DNA from: Typhlomys cinereus
Taxonomy: Eukaryota > Chordata > Mammalia > Rodentia > Platacanthomyidae
Reading direction: 5' to 3'
Assembly (NCBI GenBank): GCA_023101885.1
Contig: JALPQD010000027.1
Coordinates: forward strand, 1,992,845-2,056,844
Length of the DNA stretch: 64,000 nucleotides
Shown here: positions 50,055 to 61,385 of the stretch, one piece after another
Numbering within the stretch: the stretch's first letter is position 1
Layout: every line of letters begins with the position of its first letter
Notes under the pieces: model-generated
Told to the model about the DNA's origin: nothing
What the model saw: the letters and a program-made list of their open reading frames with translations, nothing else
The model's database searches: none
Program-made: the position numbers and the translations under genes

Positions 50055-50315
50055 TTCGCATGTGTATGCGTGTGTAGGTTTAGAAGAGAACACTGTATGT
50101 GGCTGTGGTGGCCCTAGGATGACTTAGGGAATCAGCCTGGATTGCTCTGCATTCTTATTATTTTGCTCTGGTATTTCCCAGGCTCCTCTTTCCAGGGCCA
50201 GAAGTGCAGGCCACCACCTTATCTGCCTGGTGTTTTTATGTGGGTCCCGGGTCCAAGCTAAGATCCTTTCGCTTTTGAGGCAAATGAGCTTAACCCCTGA
50301 GCCTTCTCTCCAGTC
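50055..50315 (-). repeat. SINE, subfamily B
   Basis: tgtggtggccctaggatgac, ctggattgctctgcattctt; head gagccttctctccagtcc. Confidence 0.8.
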
Positions 50316-50483
50316 CCTCTTTCTAAAAATTTAAACAAAAAAAATACAGTTTTCTAAATTTTAGACCAGATTCCAGTGTGGCTTAAGGTATTCTTGGAAT
50401 TTTACAAACACAGCTTGTTTGTTAGTGACTCGAGTGAAGAAGATTTTGGGTTGTATTAGTTTTTAGTCATGAAGGAGATTTGG

Positions 50484-50612
50484 GTTGGCATGGCATCAAA
50501 GGCCAAAGTCCCAGCACTTAGGTGGAAGGATGGTGAGTTTGAGACCAACTTGAGCTATGTGTCAAGACCTTATTGCATAAAAAAAAAACAAAAGAAAATA
50601 AAAGAAAAAAGG
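50484..50612 (+). repeat. B1 SINE
   Basis: gttggcatggcatcaaaggc, tcccagcacttaggtggaag, A-rich tail. Confidence 0.6.
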
Positions 50613-50984
50613 GAAATCTATGTTTTGGGAGGAAAGAAGAGAAGTCACATAGACTAGATGACTCAAGGCAAAAGCTATAGAGCATCCTATGTTGTTTTGC
50701 AGGGTGCCATGAAACATACGTCATTAAACATGGGACAAAGAAAGTTGTTTATATTGCTGTGGGGACACATCATTCTGTTGTTTGGGGGTGGGAAAGAAGG
50801 TGGGGAGGCACTCTACTAAGATCTTCCCAATAGATGTCAGGAAGCCTATGAAGATATTCCTCACCTCTTTGCTGTCAGCTAGATACCTACAGAGTGTCAT
50901 CTACAAAAGAAGAGTCACATAGTCCTTGGAGCTCTGTATTAGCTGAGAGAACCCTGCAGATACCTTTTTGAATGCTTCTTTTGT

Positions 50985-51285
50985 GGGTGTGAGTGGTAGC
51001 TCAGTGGATAAGGAGCCTACCCTATAAGCATGAGGACCAGAGTTCCAATCTTCTACACACACACAAAAGCCAGGCAGACATGCTGCCTACCTGTAATCCC
51101 AGCTAGGGATTATCTAGGATAAGCTGACCAGTGGAGCTGATTGATGAGCTCTGGGTTCAATTGAGCCACCCTGCTTTAATAATAAAAATGGAGAGTGTGA
51201 TCCAAGACACCCAACTTCAACTTTGGGCCTCTGTATGCATGTGTACGAGCATACACACATGCTCAAGAAAAAAGAATGTCTGTTT
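50985..51285 (+). repeat. B3-like SINE
   Basis: gtgagtggtagctcagtgga, aaagccaggcagacatgctg, cctgtaatcccagctaggg, CA-rich tail. Confidence 0.65.
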
Positions 51286-53056
51286 CACTGTTAACAGCCC
51301 AATTTCTCCCAAATCGAGTTTCTAGCAAGTCATTTTGTAGGCATCAGTGATCAGCTTCTTCTGCCAGAAGGATATTCCCTCATTTAGCAGCATGGCGTCT
51401 GTAGTAGTATCTCCTTCATGCCTCTAGTTTGTCCCACAGAGCTCTAACAGAGTCCATTGGTCATCACAGAACAGTACATGACCAGTATTAAGTTGGCACC
51501 AAGGGCTGTCACAAGTACAAGTAGACATTGTCCCTTGGGGTCTCCATAAACATTGCAGAATATTGGGTGAGACTCAAAATGTGTTTTGGCATGAATATTA
51601 TTTAAAAGGTGATTTGGGCCTGTATCTTTTTCTCCAGCAGAACAGGTCAAACCCTGTTCCATTACATATCTTTAAACTCCTGGTCGGGTTAATAAACACT
51701 TGCTCTGGATATCCCAACCACAGGGACTTAGACTTTTTAATCACCTTCTTTACCCAAGGATCTTAGCCAAATGAGTGTATATCTAAATGTACTTTCCTAA
51801 TAATCATAATTAATCTAAGTTCCCTTTGTCAGCGGGATAGTTTGGCCTTTACCCATGTCAGGTTTTCTGTTCCCTCTCCCAGTATTGATTTAGCCTCTGG
51901 GATCCCTCTTCTTTTCTGACTAGTACCTGGAGTTCATCTGTTCTGCCGAAGGTCATTCTGAACTCCCTGTTCAAAATGTATATAGGGGAAGCCAAACACG
52001 TCATGATTGGAGAGAGCTAGGAAGCAGTCTTCCTGCCCAGGGCAAGGAGAGAAAGGGCCTGAGAGGTGGTCTTGGAGTCTGAGCTGGCTCCAGGGCCCAG
52101 AATCCACAGGTATGTCACCCAGAGGGTGGACAGAGCTGGAGCTCACACAAGAGAACGGCTTGAGTTGCCAAGTGCCTCTCTGACTTCTCTTGCAAGGAAA
52201 TCCATTGCTTTTCATTCCAAAACACGCAGGTAAAGTGGAACCTGTGGAAGTATCATTCCCTGTATTAGGAATTGGGGCGTTTGCTTTGAGGACTGCAATT
52301 TTCTTTCCTTTCCTTTTTTTTTTTTTAATAAACAAGCTTTGTTTTTAGTTATCATGTTTGTTTGAACCAAATAATTCCATAGTCATTGAGCCTCCTCCCC
52401 CACCATTTTAGCCACACATTTTCTTGAGAAAGGTCTAATCATGAGCCAGCGATGCTAAAGTTAAAAACTTGACTTTGTTTTTATACTATGTTTGATCGTC
52501 AGACTTTCCCCACAATTTAAAGAAGTTTGCATTTATCTGAAAAGAACTAGGTGCAAAAAAAGTATATGTAATGAATAGCCTAATAGTAGCTGCGGTGATA
52601 GATTACATCACCTGGCTGTTTCTTTGTGTTACCCATGAACAATCCAGACACAGAGGAAGTTAAGAGGTTAACTAAAGTCACATGGCCACTCTCCTAAGGT
52701 CACTGAAAACCCATTTTCTCACCTGGATGTAATGTGAGATATACATGTGCCACAGCATACAAAGCTTTCTTTCAGGCATCAATCTTAAAATCATGTCACC
52801 CATATGTCCCCAGATAGTTGTTTGGCCTTTGGATTACATAAAGGTCTGGGAGTAGTGTAGTTACTCAGATTCTAATGAGCTCTTCTTTATTTGGTAGGAC
52901 TTTTTTTTAAAAATTCAGAGTGACTAATAGCTTCCATAGCTTGGATATTGCTAACAAGTAGTGTTAACCATAACTAGACTTTTGCCCTTCCAAAAATGCA
53001 AGGTCAGGATGTGCTTTTTCCAGCTGTTACAACCGGATCTCTTTTCTTTGCTCCAG

Positions 53057-53130
53057 GATTCTTTTGACTTCAGTGACATTGTTGTCCATTTACTCAATAA
53101 ACCTACTATTGATCTGTTCCAAGGAGACAG
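53057..53130 (+). CDS. SLC38A1: SLC38A1 coding exon 4: TM2 (res. 105-130)
   Basis: 74-nt exon with acceptor ctccag and donor gtaagc. The first base completes Leu105, then 24 codons read ILLTSVTLLSIYSINLLLIC followed by SKET, and the last base begins Gly130. This is hydrophobic TM2. The only difference from the human sequence I recall is Ile for Val at 106. It was found by looking for the missing TM2 peptide between the TM1 and CMVYEKLG exons; the exact phase join on both sides makes it secure despite its small size and isolation. Confidence 0.96.
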
Positions 53131-54649
53131 GTAAGCCAAGAAGATGTCTAATTTTGTGAAAGGCAGGATGGATGGTTTCCATGGCGATACTATGAACAGT
53201 TGTTGAAAAGAGAGACTGTTTTGACCCACAGTAACTGGGAAGGCTTATTAAGGTATTTGCCTTAGAAACAGGCATCAGAATTTAAATTGTCACAAGCAAC
53301 GAGAAATGGGGTAGTCATTTACTGTGAACATTCAGTCCTGCCTGTTTTCCCGGTTTGAGATGACTTCATTTCTGGAGGCTTAAGTGTCTCCGTAGGTCTT
53401 TATAAAATCCTAAACAGAGCCATGTTTTTCTGTCAGAGCCTCCAAGGTTTCAAGAATAAACTGACCTTTTTATTTTCTTCTGTGCGTCTTCCAAGGAGAA
53501 AATGTTACTCCCGAGGGAGTGTGGGAGTAAGCGAGCGACCAAGGACTTCAAGTTCTCTGGGCAATGTAACACCTGAAGTGTTTGCTTTCTATTCCTGGGA
53601 CTCTGGATTATGTTTGTAATACTTTGACTTTTGCATTTGCTAAGCCACACTGGCAGCTATTGTATACAGATGACTGGAACATCAAGTAATAACTTCAGGA
53701 TGTGGTCATTGTCTACTTTAAACACCAGTATTATGTGAGATTAAGCAAAGGTTTAAAGACAGCCTGACCCATATTGGTTCTTAAGAACTGCCTTAAAAAA
53801 TACTTTTTTTCTTGTCTTATCTGTTTTAGTGAACTAGTTTAGATTTTTGTGATTTATCGAGATGAGTTGGTTGGCCAATTTCAAATTTTGCTACAACCAA
53901 AATTCTTTTTGGACAGGGCAGTTTTCTGCTTTCTATTGGGAGTTGCATGTCTTCGAAGATCAGAATTTTTAGGTGGTGACTATTAGATAATTCTGAGTTT
54001 GTTGTTATATTTGAGGCACAAGGGATTGATGGGCTATTACAAAGATAATTCTTGGTTAGCCTAAGCATGTCAGAACCTTTAAGTCAAATGACATCTTCTT
54101 GTGTCAAACATGAGGATCTTGTTAAAACCAAATCTGTATTTTAATCATATATGCTAAGCCCTTGAAAAATATCAGAATGGGAATTCCTCATCCCAGTAAG
54201 GTGAAGGTAGTTGAAAAATAAGTCTCACACTGGGGTGGTGAGATGGCTCAGTGGGTAAAAGCACTTGTGCAAACCTTATTAATTTCAGTCCTCAGAATCC
54301 AAGTAAAGGTGGGAAGAGAGAACTGATTCCACAAAGTTGTCTTCTGACTTCCACTCTCAGTCTGTGATGTGTGCCCTCAATACAAAAGTAAATATGTAAA
54401 AATACTTCTTAAAAAAAAGTCATGTTCTAAAATTTCAGCTATCTGCTTTTATAGCCAATTTGTAAAAAGGTGAAATAGCAGTTATGTGACATAGAACAGT
54501 ATCGAGATTGTTTCAAATGTCAGTGCCTTCCAACACCAAGATGTGAGTTTGAGGAAGGCAACGGTCCACAGCCTGAAATGTTGGCTATTTTGACTTTAAG
54601 AGCCCTGTTGTTTCTTGTGTCCTCAAATCTGATTTTTTTTTTTACATAG
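53131..54649 (+). other. SLC38A1: SLC38A1 intron after coding exon 4 (1.5 kb)
   Basis: GT-AG intron (gtaagc ... tacatag) with a T-rich acceptor tract. Mostly unique sequence, with one tRNA-derived SINE at 54234-54418. Confidence 0.9.
54234..54418 (+). repeat. SINE (B2/B3-related)
   Basis: ggggtggtgagatggctcag, gggtaaaagcacttgtgcaa, A-rich tail. Confidence 0.65.
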
Positions 54650-54742
54650 GCTGCATGGTTTATGAAAAGTTGGGAGAACAAGTCTTCGGCACCACAGGGA
54701 AACTGGTGATCTTCGGAGCCACCTCTCTGCAGAACACAGGAG
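54650..54742 (+). CDS. SLC38A1: SLC38A1 coding exon 5: TM2-TM3 loop and TM3 start (res. 130-161)
   Basis: 93-nt exon. It completes Gly130, then 30 codons encode CMVYEKLGEQVFGTTGKLVI and FGATSLQNTG, and one base starts Ala161. It covers the conserved YEKLGEQVFG cytosolic segment and the first part of TM3 (about 148-168). Leu148 replaces the Phe I recall in human. The donor is gtaaaa, weaker than the others in this gene but with G at -1. Confidence 0.96.
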
Positions 54743-55041
54743 GTAAAAGGAACGTGCTTTTCTAGTATAACTAAAACACAGAACTATTGCTGCCTTTTCT
54801 GATTCTGGTAGTTGGGTGTCCACATGAAACTGAATGTAACTGAAGCAGTTACATCCTTGTGGCTTGAATATAGAGGCAAACACATTGCCAAGAGGTACCA
54901 AATGGGGGTGGGAGTGGGAGGAGACAAAACTACATGTGTGTCTCGCTGTAGGTGAAACTAAGATCAGGCAGGTACCTTTCGTGTAGTTTGCAACCCGAGC
55001 CTCAGTATCATCTTTCTAAAGGAGTTCTCTTTTTCCTCCAG
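54743..55041 (+). other. SLC38A1: SLC38A1 intron after coding exon 5 (299 bp)
   Basis: Short GT-AG intron ending in a strong tract (ctttttcctccag). No repeat recognised. Confidence 0.9.
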
Positions 55042-55123
55042 CAATGCTCAGCTACCTCTTCATAGTAAAAAACGAACTTCCCTCTGCCATAAAGTTTCTC
55101 ATGGGAAAGGAAGAAACATTTTC
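55042..55123 (+). CDS. SLC38A1: SLC38A1 coding exon 6: rest of TM3 and extracellular loop (res. 161-188)
   Basis: 82-nt exon that completes Ala161 and encodes MLSYLFIVKNELPSAIKFLM then GKEETF, ending inside Ser188. It holds the C-terminal half of TM3 and the following short hydrophilic segment. The donor is gtaagt. It matches human SNAT1 at every residue I recall. Confidence 0.97.
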
Positions 55124-55698
55124 GTAAGTGGTGTACCTTTCCTGTGGGTGGCACGGCTGAGGTAGTTGTCATTTAAATGTGGGCTGACCAACTTGCATTT
55201 TATGAAAATTTCAGAAATGGAATTTTTTTTCTAGGCTGTTCTTTTTTCCATTGTTGTCTCAATAATAAATTTATGGGGTAATAGAAGTGCAAAATTAAGA
55301 AGTGGAGGGTAGGAGGCGGGAGGGGGGGGAGAACATTTGAATGTAGAGTCATCTTCAATGGCCAGTGGTAGATGCTGTGTTTTCCTAGGAGCCTGAAATC
55401 CACATCTAGTTTCTGTGCAATAGAATACGGAATATTTTTCTTAAAACAAAAGGAGAGCTCAAAAGATGGCCCAGAGGTTAAGACTTTGCCTTACAAGCAG
55501 AGAGTCCTGAGTTCAGATTCTAGGACCCACATAAAAAGGCCAGGCTAAAACTCTGATAGCCTACACTTCCGGATCCAGTGGGTGGAGCCTGGGAAATCCC
55601 AGAGTGAAGCAAAAGGGACAGCAGAAGCAATCCAGAATGATTCTTAAAGTCACCCTTGGTCCTCCACAGGGCACACAGTACCCTCTGATACACACACA

Positions 55699-55741
<43 letters not shown>

Positions 55742-56441
55742 TAAACAAACAAAGTTTTAAAAACAAAACTAGACCATGCAAAAGAACAAACTAAAACAAA
55801 ACATTAAGACCCTAGCCTCTTTCTTAGTGAAAGCCCATGGCATTTCCCAGGCAAAATTTACACAAACCAGCACCATTAAAAACGTAGCTCACTCCAGAAT
55901 AATGCTGCTAGCTACATTTGGCCCATCGCTTTTGTTTTGACTCCTTGTTTAAGAGTTCTTGTCTGTTTTCCTTCAAGGGAGGATTGTAGAAGCCGCAGCC
56001 CCAGTGTCTGTCCTCAGGAATCGAGGTCAAATCCGAAGGATCAGGGAAAGAATAATACCCTACCTGTGGTGACTCTTTTCTTGATGATATTAGCTTAGCA
56101 CAAAGGAACTCTCTCTGTAAATGATTGATAGGACTAGTTGTAACCTGACAAAATGCAGCGTATGCATTCAACTTTGAAACCACATAAATACTTCACAAGA
56201 AATCTACCTTTGCTCCATGGAAGAGGGGGGTAGAAACCAATATCCCTTCTTCCATTAATGACAGGGGATTGAGGCTGTAGTAAGGGAGTAAGGGTGGGGT
56301 GAAAGTGTTTTATGAATAATCATCGGAAAATAATAGGGGATGGTAGTACTGGCAATTAGTTTAAAATGTATTGCAAATTTGTGGGGGAAAATGACATTTG
56401 ATAAGCCAATAGTATAACCTAGTCTCTTGCATACCTTCCAG
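55124..56441 (+). other. SLC38A1: SLC38A1 intron after coding exon 6 (1.3 kb)
   Basis: GT-AG intron. It contains one full-length tRNA-derived SINE with a CA tail (55452-55765); the remainder (55770-56430) looks unique. Confidence 0.9.
55452..55765 (+). repeat. SINE, subfamily B
   Basis: Head gagctcaaaagatggcccag, gagttcagattctaggaccc, gagcctgggaaatcccagag, CA tract. Confidence 0.85.
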
Positions 56442-56524
56442 AGCCTGGTATGTGGATGGGCGTGTCCTGGTGGTGATGGTCACCTTCGGCATAATTCTCC
56501 CGCTGTGTCTCTTGAAGAACCTAG
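56442..56524 (+). CDS. SLC38A1: SLC38A1 coding exon 7: TM4 (res. 188-216)
   Basis: 83-nt exon that completes Ser188 and encodes AWYVDGRVLVVMVTFGIILP then LCLLKNL; its last base starts Gly216. TM4 spans about 195-213. Met200 replaces the human Ile as I remember it. Acceptor ccttccag, donor gtaagg. Confidence 0.97.
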
Positions 56525-56734
56525 GTAAGGAAAGGTCTGGTCTTCCCTCAGTCTCTCCAGTGCCGGGATGAATCAGAAACCTCGTAAAAAACAACAACTC
56601 TGCCCTCTTTCTTCTTCAGACAGTGATCAAATGATTCACACACTTCGAGCATTAGTCAGTCTTGACAGATGGAGGGAAGAGAAGGGAGCGTCTGAGATCA
56701 GAACAGACTTACTACTCTTGTTTTCAGTAGCATA

Positions 56735-56925
56735 GGCTAGTTAGCCTGCTCTGGGATTCCCAGTCTCTATCTTCCAAGGCTGGAATTACAGCCGGGCCCT
56801 GAGAAAAATCCAGGAAATGGGAATTCTCCTGTAAAGCTTCTACTTGGTTTTTTGGTCTTGGGGTTCAAACCCAGGGCCCTGGGCATGTGCTTCAAAGTGC
56901 TTTACCACCAAGTTACATCCTTCCA
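56735..56925 (-). repeat. B4-like SINE fragment
   Basis: tctatcttccaaggctggaa, gggttcaaacccagggccct. Confidence 0.45.
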
Positions 56926-56954
56926 TACTCCTTTGTAAGTTTAGAAATGTGACA

Positions 56955-57197
56955 GGGTCCTAAAGATGGCCCCAGGGTTAGAGCTTTTGCCTCACAAGCA
57001 AAAAGATCTGAGTTTGCATTCCTGACCCCACATAAAGATGCCAGGTGGAATGGCAGCAGCTTATATTTCTGGCCCTGGAAGGCAGAGCCTGGGAATTCCC
57101 AGAGCAAAGCATTAAGGAGGTGGAACAATCCAGGACAATTCTTGATGTCACTCTTGGGTCCCCACAGGCACACACATTCAAGTCCTCTTGTACATAA

Positions 57198-57275
<78 letters not shown>

Positions 57276-57300
57276 ATGCATACACATCAATTTTTTTAAA
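56955..57300 (+). repeat. SINE, subfamily B, with expanded CA tail
   Basis: Head cctaaagatggccccagggt, agagcctgggaattcccaga, and a CA tract over about 57197-57273, the longest here. Confidence 0.85.
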
Positions 57301-57464
57301 TTGAGAAACAGTATCTTCCTAAGTTGCTTTATTCAAATACAAGATCCCGATGCCTGGCCTTCTTCTGAGTTGCTGTGATTATATGCCACCCTGCCTGACA
57401 AGAGGTTTTAATTCTCTGACCATTTAGACAGTAGATTTCAAATTTCATATCAAGACACAGCAGG

Positions 57465-57840
57465 AAGGCTTGCGGAGATGACTCAGTTTTTAAAATGCTT
57501 GTCTTATAAGCAGAAATACCCCAGAGTTCAGATCCCCAGGTCCACCATAAAATGCAGTCGAATATGACAGCCCTGCCTATAACTTCAGCCTTGGAAAGGT
57601 AGACAGTGGAATCCCAGAGCAAGCTTGCTAGCCAGGCCAGCCTTATTGGTGAGAGCTCTGATGAAAGACCCTGTCTCAGAAAGAGTCAGATGGAAGAACA
57701 CACAAAGACGATTCCTCATAGGAATCTCAGACCTCCACATGCAGTCGCACATACGCAAACATGCATACAACTTGCATGCACCTCACACAGAAACAAAAGT
57801 GGAAAAAGAAAAATAAATAACAAATAAAATTTTAAAAAGA
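57465..57840 (+). repeat. B3-like SINE
   Basis: ggcttgcggagatgactcag, gagttcagatccccaggtcc, ggaatcccagagcaagcttg; ends (aaata)n. Confidence 0.75.
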
Positions 57841-58805
57841 CATAGCGGAAGTATTATGAACCATTCTTCCACTTGTAGTCCAGCCAGTCTCAGTGATTTT
57901 CATCACTACAGGGAAAGAGAAATATTAAATAAAAAGTGACAGATGATCTCCAAACCATCCATTTGGTATCGACATTTGTTTTTACGCATATTTGGACACA
58001 AGTATGCCCAAAGCTACAGGAATTTCATTGACTAATGAATCCAGATTTCCATCTGATCAAAGCCTCTTCAGTGTATTTCCGTTAAATCTGGGCTAACTTA
58101 AGGCAGAAGTTGGAATGAAAGCTCTTCCAAAAACAGTTAGGAGCTACAGTTTTCCTGTCTTGGTTTAGTTTATGTACGTCACCGGAGCTTTATAATATTG
58201 ATGGAGTTTATAAGTAGATTGGTTTTAAACTAAATTACCTGCTTTTGGTCTCTGTAGTTTTGCCTGCAGAAGTCGCTCTCAAGTTTATGTAGAGAAAAGT
58301 ACTTTGTGTAGCATGAGAATAACAAAGTTCCCCCAAGGGATTGCCCCAGTCCCACACCTGTCAAGAGTAGCAAGTCAGATCCTCACACGCTCTATTTATC
58401 CTTAGAAAGTGACAGCATCTGTTGTGTGTGTGTTTCATCAGGACGGACACACACTACTAATCACTCATTGAGCACACGGTGAGTGCACAAGAAAGAGCTG
58501 TGGAGGGGGACCAAAGAGTGGATGCATTTGGCATTGGTGTTCACAAGCACAGAGACCAAACCAGCAAGACCTTTTCTCTGAATTCTGAGAATCTGCTATC
58601 TAGTGTTCCAGGAAGCATAGGAACCAATAATATTTGTATTCTATTTTTTTACCAAATAAATGAACACCATCATATAATGCATCGTGTATTTATATAAGAA
58701 TATATGTCCATTATTGGAATCCCAAACTATGCTTGGAATAATGCATTGAAAGAAATGAAGTAATGAACAAAATAATACTAATTTATATTTCCCTTTTTTT
58801 TAAAG

Positions 58806-58864
58806 GGTATCTCGGCTATACTAGTGGATTTTCCTTGAGCTGTATGGTTTTTTTCCTAATAGTG
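58806..58864 (+). CDS. SLC38A1: SLC38A1 coding exon 8: TM5 (res. 216-235)
   Basis: 59-nt exon, the smallest coding exon seen here. It completes Gly216 and encodes YLGYTSGFSLSCMVFFLIV, the YLGYTSG motif and most of TM5. It ends in phase 0 with a gtaagt donor. The acceptor (tttttttaaag) has AAG rather than CAG, so its strength may depend on the T tract. Confidence 0.96.
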
Positions 58865-59315
58865 GTAAGTCCCTACTGAAATGGTTGCTTTGGTTTTGAT
58901 TGCAAGGCCTTGTACTAGTAACTCATGGCTTGACTTTAGTACAACCTTTATTGTTGCTCTTTTTTTTTTTCATTTTCACGTATATGTGTGTTTACATGTG
59001 AGTGGACACACATGTCTCTGTGTGTGATGTCAGGAATTATTTTCGAATGCTCTTCTGCCTGCCTGGCAAAGTCTGGGTTGCTGATCAAATCCAGAGCTCG
59101 CCTCTATGGCCATCTGGCTAGCCAGTTTGCTCTGGGATTCCCAAGCTGTACTTTTGGGGTTAGAATTATAGGGGGGGGTCACCATACCCACCTGGCATTT
59201 TTTATATAGGATCTGAGCATTCGAACTCAGATCCTTTTGCCTTCGCGAAAAGCATTTTAACTGCTGAACTATCTCCTTAAGTCCCTGTGTGTTTTTTTAA
59301 ATACATATATTCCAG
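58865..59315 (+). other. SLC38A1: SLC38A1 intron after coding exon 8 (451 bp)
   Basis: GT-AG intron, most of it a minus-strand SINE (58975-59285) that ends only about 30 bp from the next acceptor. Confidence 0.9.
58975..59285 (-). repeat. B3-like SINE near coding exon 9
   Basis: TG-rich left, gctagccagtttgctctggg, gaactcagatccttttgcc, head ctgaactatctccttaag. Ends about 30 bp before the exon 9 acceptor. Confidence 0.75.
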
Positions 59316-59426
59316 GTTGTCTACAAGAAATTTCAAATTTCCTGCCCCAGTGGAGCATTGAATTCAACAATAGGTGTTAATGTAACTGACAGATGTACAC
59401 CAAAATATGTTACCTTCAATTCAAAG
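59316..59426 (+). CDS. SLC38A1: SLC38A1 coding exon 9: large extracellular loop, glycosylated (res. 236-272)
   Basis: 111-nt exon, 37 whole codons: VVYKKFQISCPSGALNSTIG then VNVTDRCTPKYVTFNSK. It is the end of TM5 and the large extracellular loop before TM6. Two N-glycosylation sequons are visible, N251-S-T and N257-V-T; these positions match those reported in rat SNAT1 (recollection). Cys245 and Cys262 could form a loop disulfide, as described for paralogues. This is the least conserved segment: my recalled human version has 39 residues, and the 37-residue length fits rodents. Acceptor tattccag, donor gtaagt. Confidence 0.96.
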
Positions 59427-59574
59427 GTAAGTCTTTTTATCGTTTAAAAATAAACATGAGACTTCATTAAGAGCAGCATATTTCTGGGGCTTATTGTAAT
59501 TACACAGTTTTAAGTGTATTCATTCATAAGGAACGTAAGGCCTTGCTTCTTTATTCTAAAGTCTGTTCAGATAC

Positions 59575-59578
<4 letters not shown>

Positions 59579-59627
<49 letters not shown>
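59579..59627 (+). repeat. CA microsatellite after coding exon 9
   Basis: Pure 49-bp (CA)n, not obviously a SINE tail. Confidence 0.95.
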
Positions 59628-59629
<2 letters not shown>

Positions 59630-60357
59630 AACCTAGCTCAGGACAGCCTTAAACATTCTCTGTGAAAATCTCTTAGCCCTTTATCTTCCTTCATGGAGTC
59701 CTGGCTGATGCTTTACAAGCAGATTATCAATGTCCTTTAAGTAACTGCTTCTTACCTAGTAGCAGAAAGAATACCAGACATGTGCTTGGCGTGCACAGTT
59801 GACATATGGACACCATCACACACCGGCACTTTGGAAACCTTCTTGCCACCACAGGCTGGATGGTAGTGTAGGGAACAGTGTCCTCTACAATCAGTCAAGC
59901 TGAGCTGCAGTCCTCGGCCAGGGGGTCCAACCCTGTGTGAGTCTCATGGGGGATAGGAAGGTGTGGGGGGGGGGGTTCTCCTGAAAGTACTTAACACAGT
60001 GAGAGCATAAGATATTTCACATTTATTTCCTCTTTCTGGCTTGTTTTTCCCATAGGAAGTTATACTGAGTTTGAGAATAATAAGAAATCTTATCTAAGAA
60101 AGTTAATACCTCGTTTTCTATTTTTCAACTCCAAAAATGTAGCCAAAAATTGAAAACTGAAGATCTGGGTTTTTTAGCCGTATTTTTAAGTATGCCATGA
60201 ACAGGCCACCTGAATTATAGGGGAGCAGAGAAACAACAGGGAGCTGCTCACTGAGCTCAGCTGTGGCAGACTCCAGCAAGATGATGCAAGGAGGTGTGAC
60301 ACCATCCTGAGTCTTTATGCTCACCCTGGGTTCAAGCCTTCTTAGAAAAACCGCTCA

Positions 60358-60700
60358 TGGGCTGGGGAGATGGCTCGGGGATGAAAGCCTTTGCCTTGCA
60401 AGCTAAAGGACCTGAATTCAGTTCCCATCTTGGATAAAAATGTTATGTGGGTATAGCAACCTGCCTGTAATTCTAGCCCTAGTAGGTGGAGCCTGGGAAT
60501 TTCAGAACAAGCTGGCTAGCTGGATTAGCCTTAATGGCCTGATCTGAATTTAATTCAAGACCCAGACTCACAACAATAAGATAGAAATGGATGGAAGCTG
60601 TTTCCCAATGCACCTTTAGGCCTCCAAAGGCAAACACGCTTCAGTACACTCATCTACACGGCATACACACATACACCCATCCGCATGCAAGAAACAAAAG
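60358..60700 (+). repeat. B3-like SINE
   Basis: Head gggctggggagatggctcgg, gcctgtaattctagcccta, caagctggctagctggatta, CA-rich tail. Confidence 0.8.
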
Positions 60701-60843
60701 TTGTCACTCCTGTGTGACTGAAACTCCACTAACAACCATATAATCTAGGGATCCAGAGAAGCCATCAGACACGACAGATCAGAACAGAACAACAGCTGTA
60801 GTTCTTACGGCCCACCATCTTATGTACATCTTCTTTCCAACAG

Positions 60844-60923
60844 ACCGTGTATGCTTTGCCGACCATCGCTTTCGCGTTTGTCTGCCATCCCTCCGTCCTG
60901 CCCATCTACAGTGAGCTCAAAGA
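60844..60923 (+). CDS. SLC38A1: SLC38A1 coding exon 10: TM6 (res. 273-299)
   Basis: 80-nt exon, 26 codons plus 2 nt. It encodes TVYALPTIAFAFVCHPSVLP then IYSELK, TM6 with the strongly conserved FAFVCHPSVLPIYSELK motif of SLC38 transporters. In LeuT-fold proteins TM6 is the broken helix lining the substrate site. Acceptor ttccaacag, donor gtaaga; the Asp299 codon is split. Confidence 0.97.
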
Positions 60924-61204
60924 GTAAGATTTGTTTTGTCTTTGATATCTTAATTACTTGATTCCCCCTGACTCCCCAGTAGAAGGCAAGTTCTATGTGA
61001 AAATAAACCCGGATTCATCATCTGGCTTCAGCGTTCACTTACATTCTGCCATTCTTAAGCTGGTTAAGAAAAACTACAAATCTGCAGCATCTTTTTTGCC
61101 TGTGAATTTAGAAACTTATTCAGGAATTCAAGTGTTGGTACTGATTTCTGGTTCTTATGCTTGTTCTGCAAGTGAATGATCAACTTCCGACTGATCTGCA
61201 AACA

Positions 61205-61209
61205 AGCTG

Positions 61210-61259
<50 letters not shown>

Positions 61260-61385
61260 GTATGTATATACTGTGGCATGAGTGGTAACCAGAGGACAAC
61301 TTGAAGAAATTCACTCTCTCCTTCCATTATGTGAGGTCCAGGGATTGAACTCGGTCAGCAGGTTTGCATGCAGGCGCTATGGATT
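61205..61385 (-). repeat. SINE fragment headed by TG tract
   Basis: accagaggacaacttgaaga, ccagggattgaactcggtca; head incomplete. Confidence 0.55.
61211..61257 (+). repeat. TG microsatellite after coding exon 10
   Basis: Pure 47-bp (TG)n at the head of a minus-strand SINE fragment. Confidence 0.95.

Larger units (their letters stand above)
56525..58805 (+). other. SLC38A1: SLC38A1 intron after coding exon 7 (2.3 kb)
   Basis: GT-AG intron with an AAG acceptor behind a run of eight T. It holds a B4-like SINE (minus), two plus-strand SINEs and a 75-bp CA tract, then about 950 bp of unique sequence (57845-58800). Confidence 0.9.
59427..60843 (+). other. SLC38A1: SLC38A1 intron after coding exon 9 (1.4 kb)
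   Basis: GT-AG intron. It has a pure 49-bp CA tract 153 bp past the donor, unique sequence over 59630-60350, and a B3-like SINE at 60358-60700. Confidence 0.9.

Noticed and set aside
56913..57290. Open frames rich in Val-Cys repeats
   Set aside because: These are read-through of TG/CA microsatellites and SINE tails.
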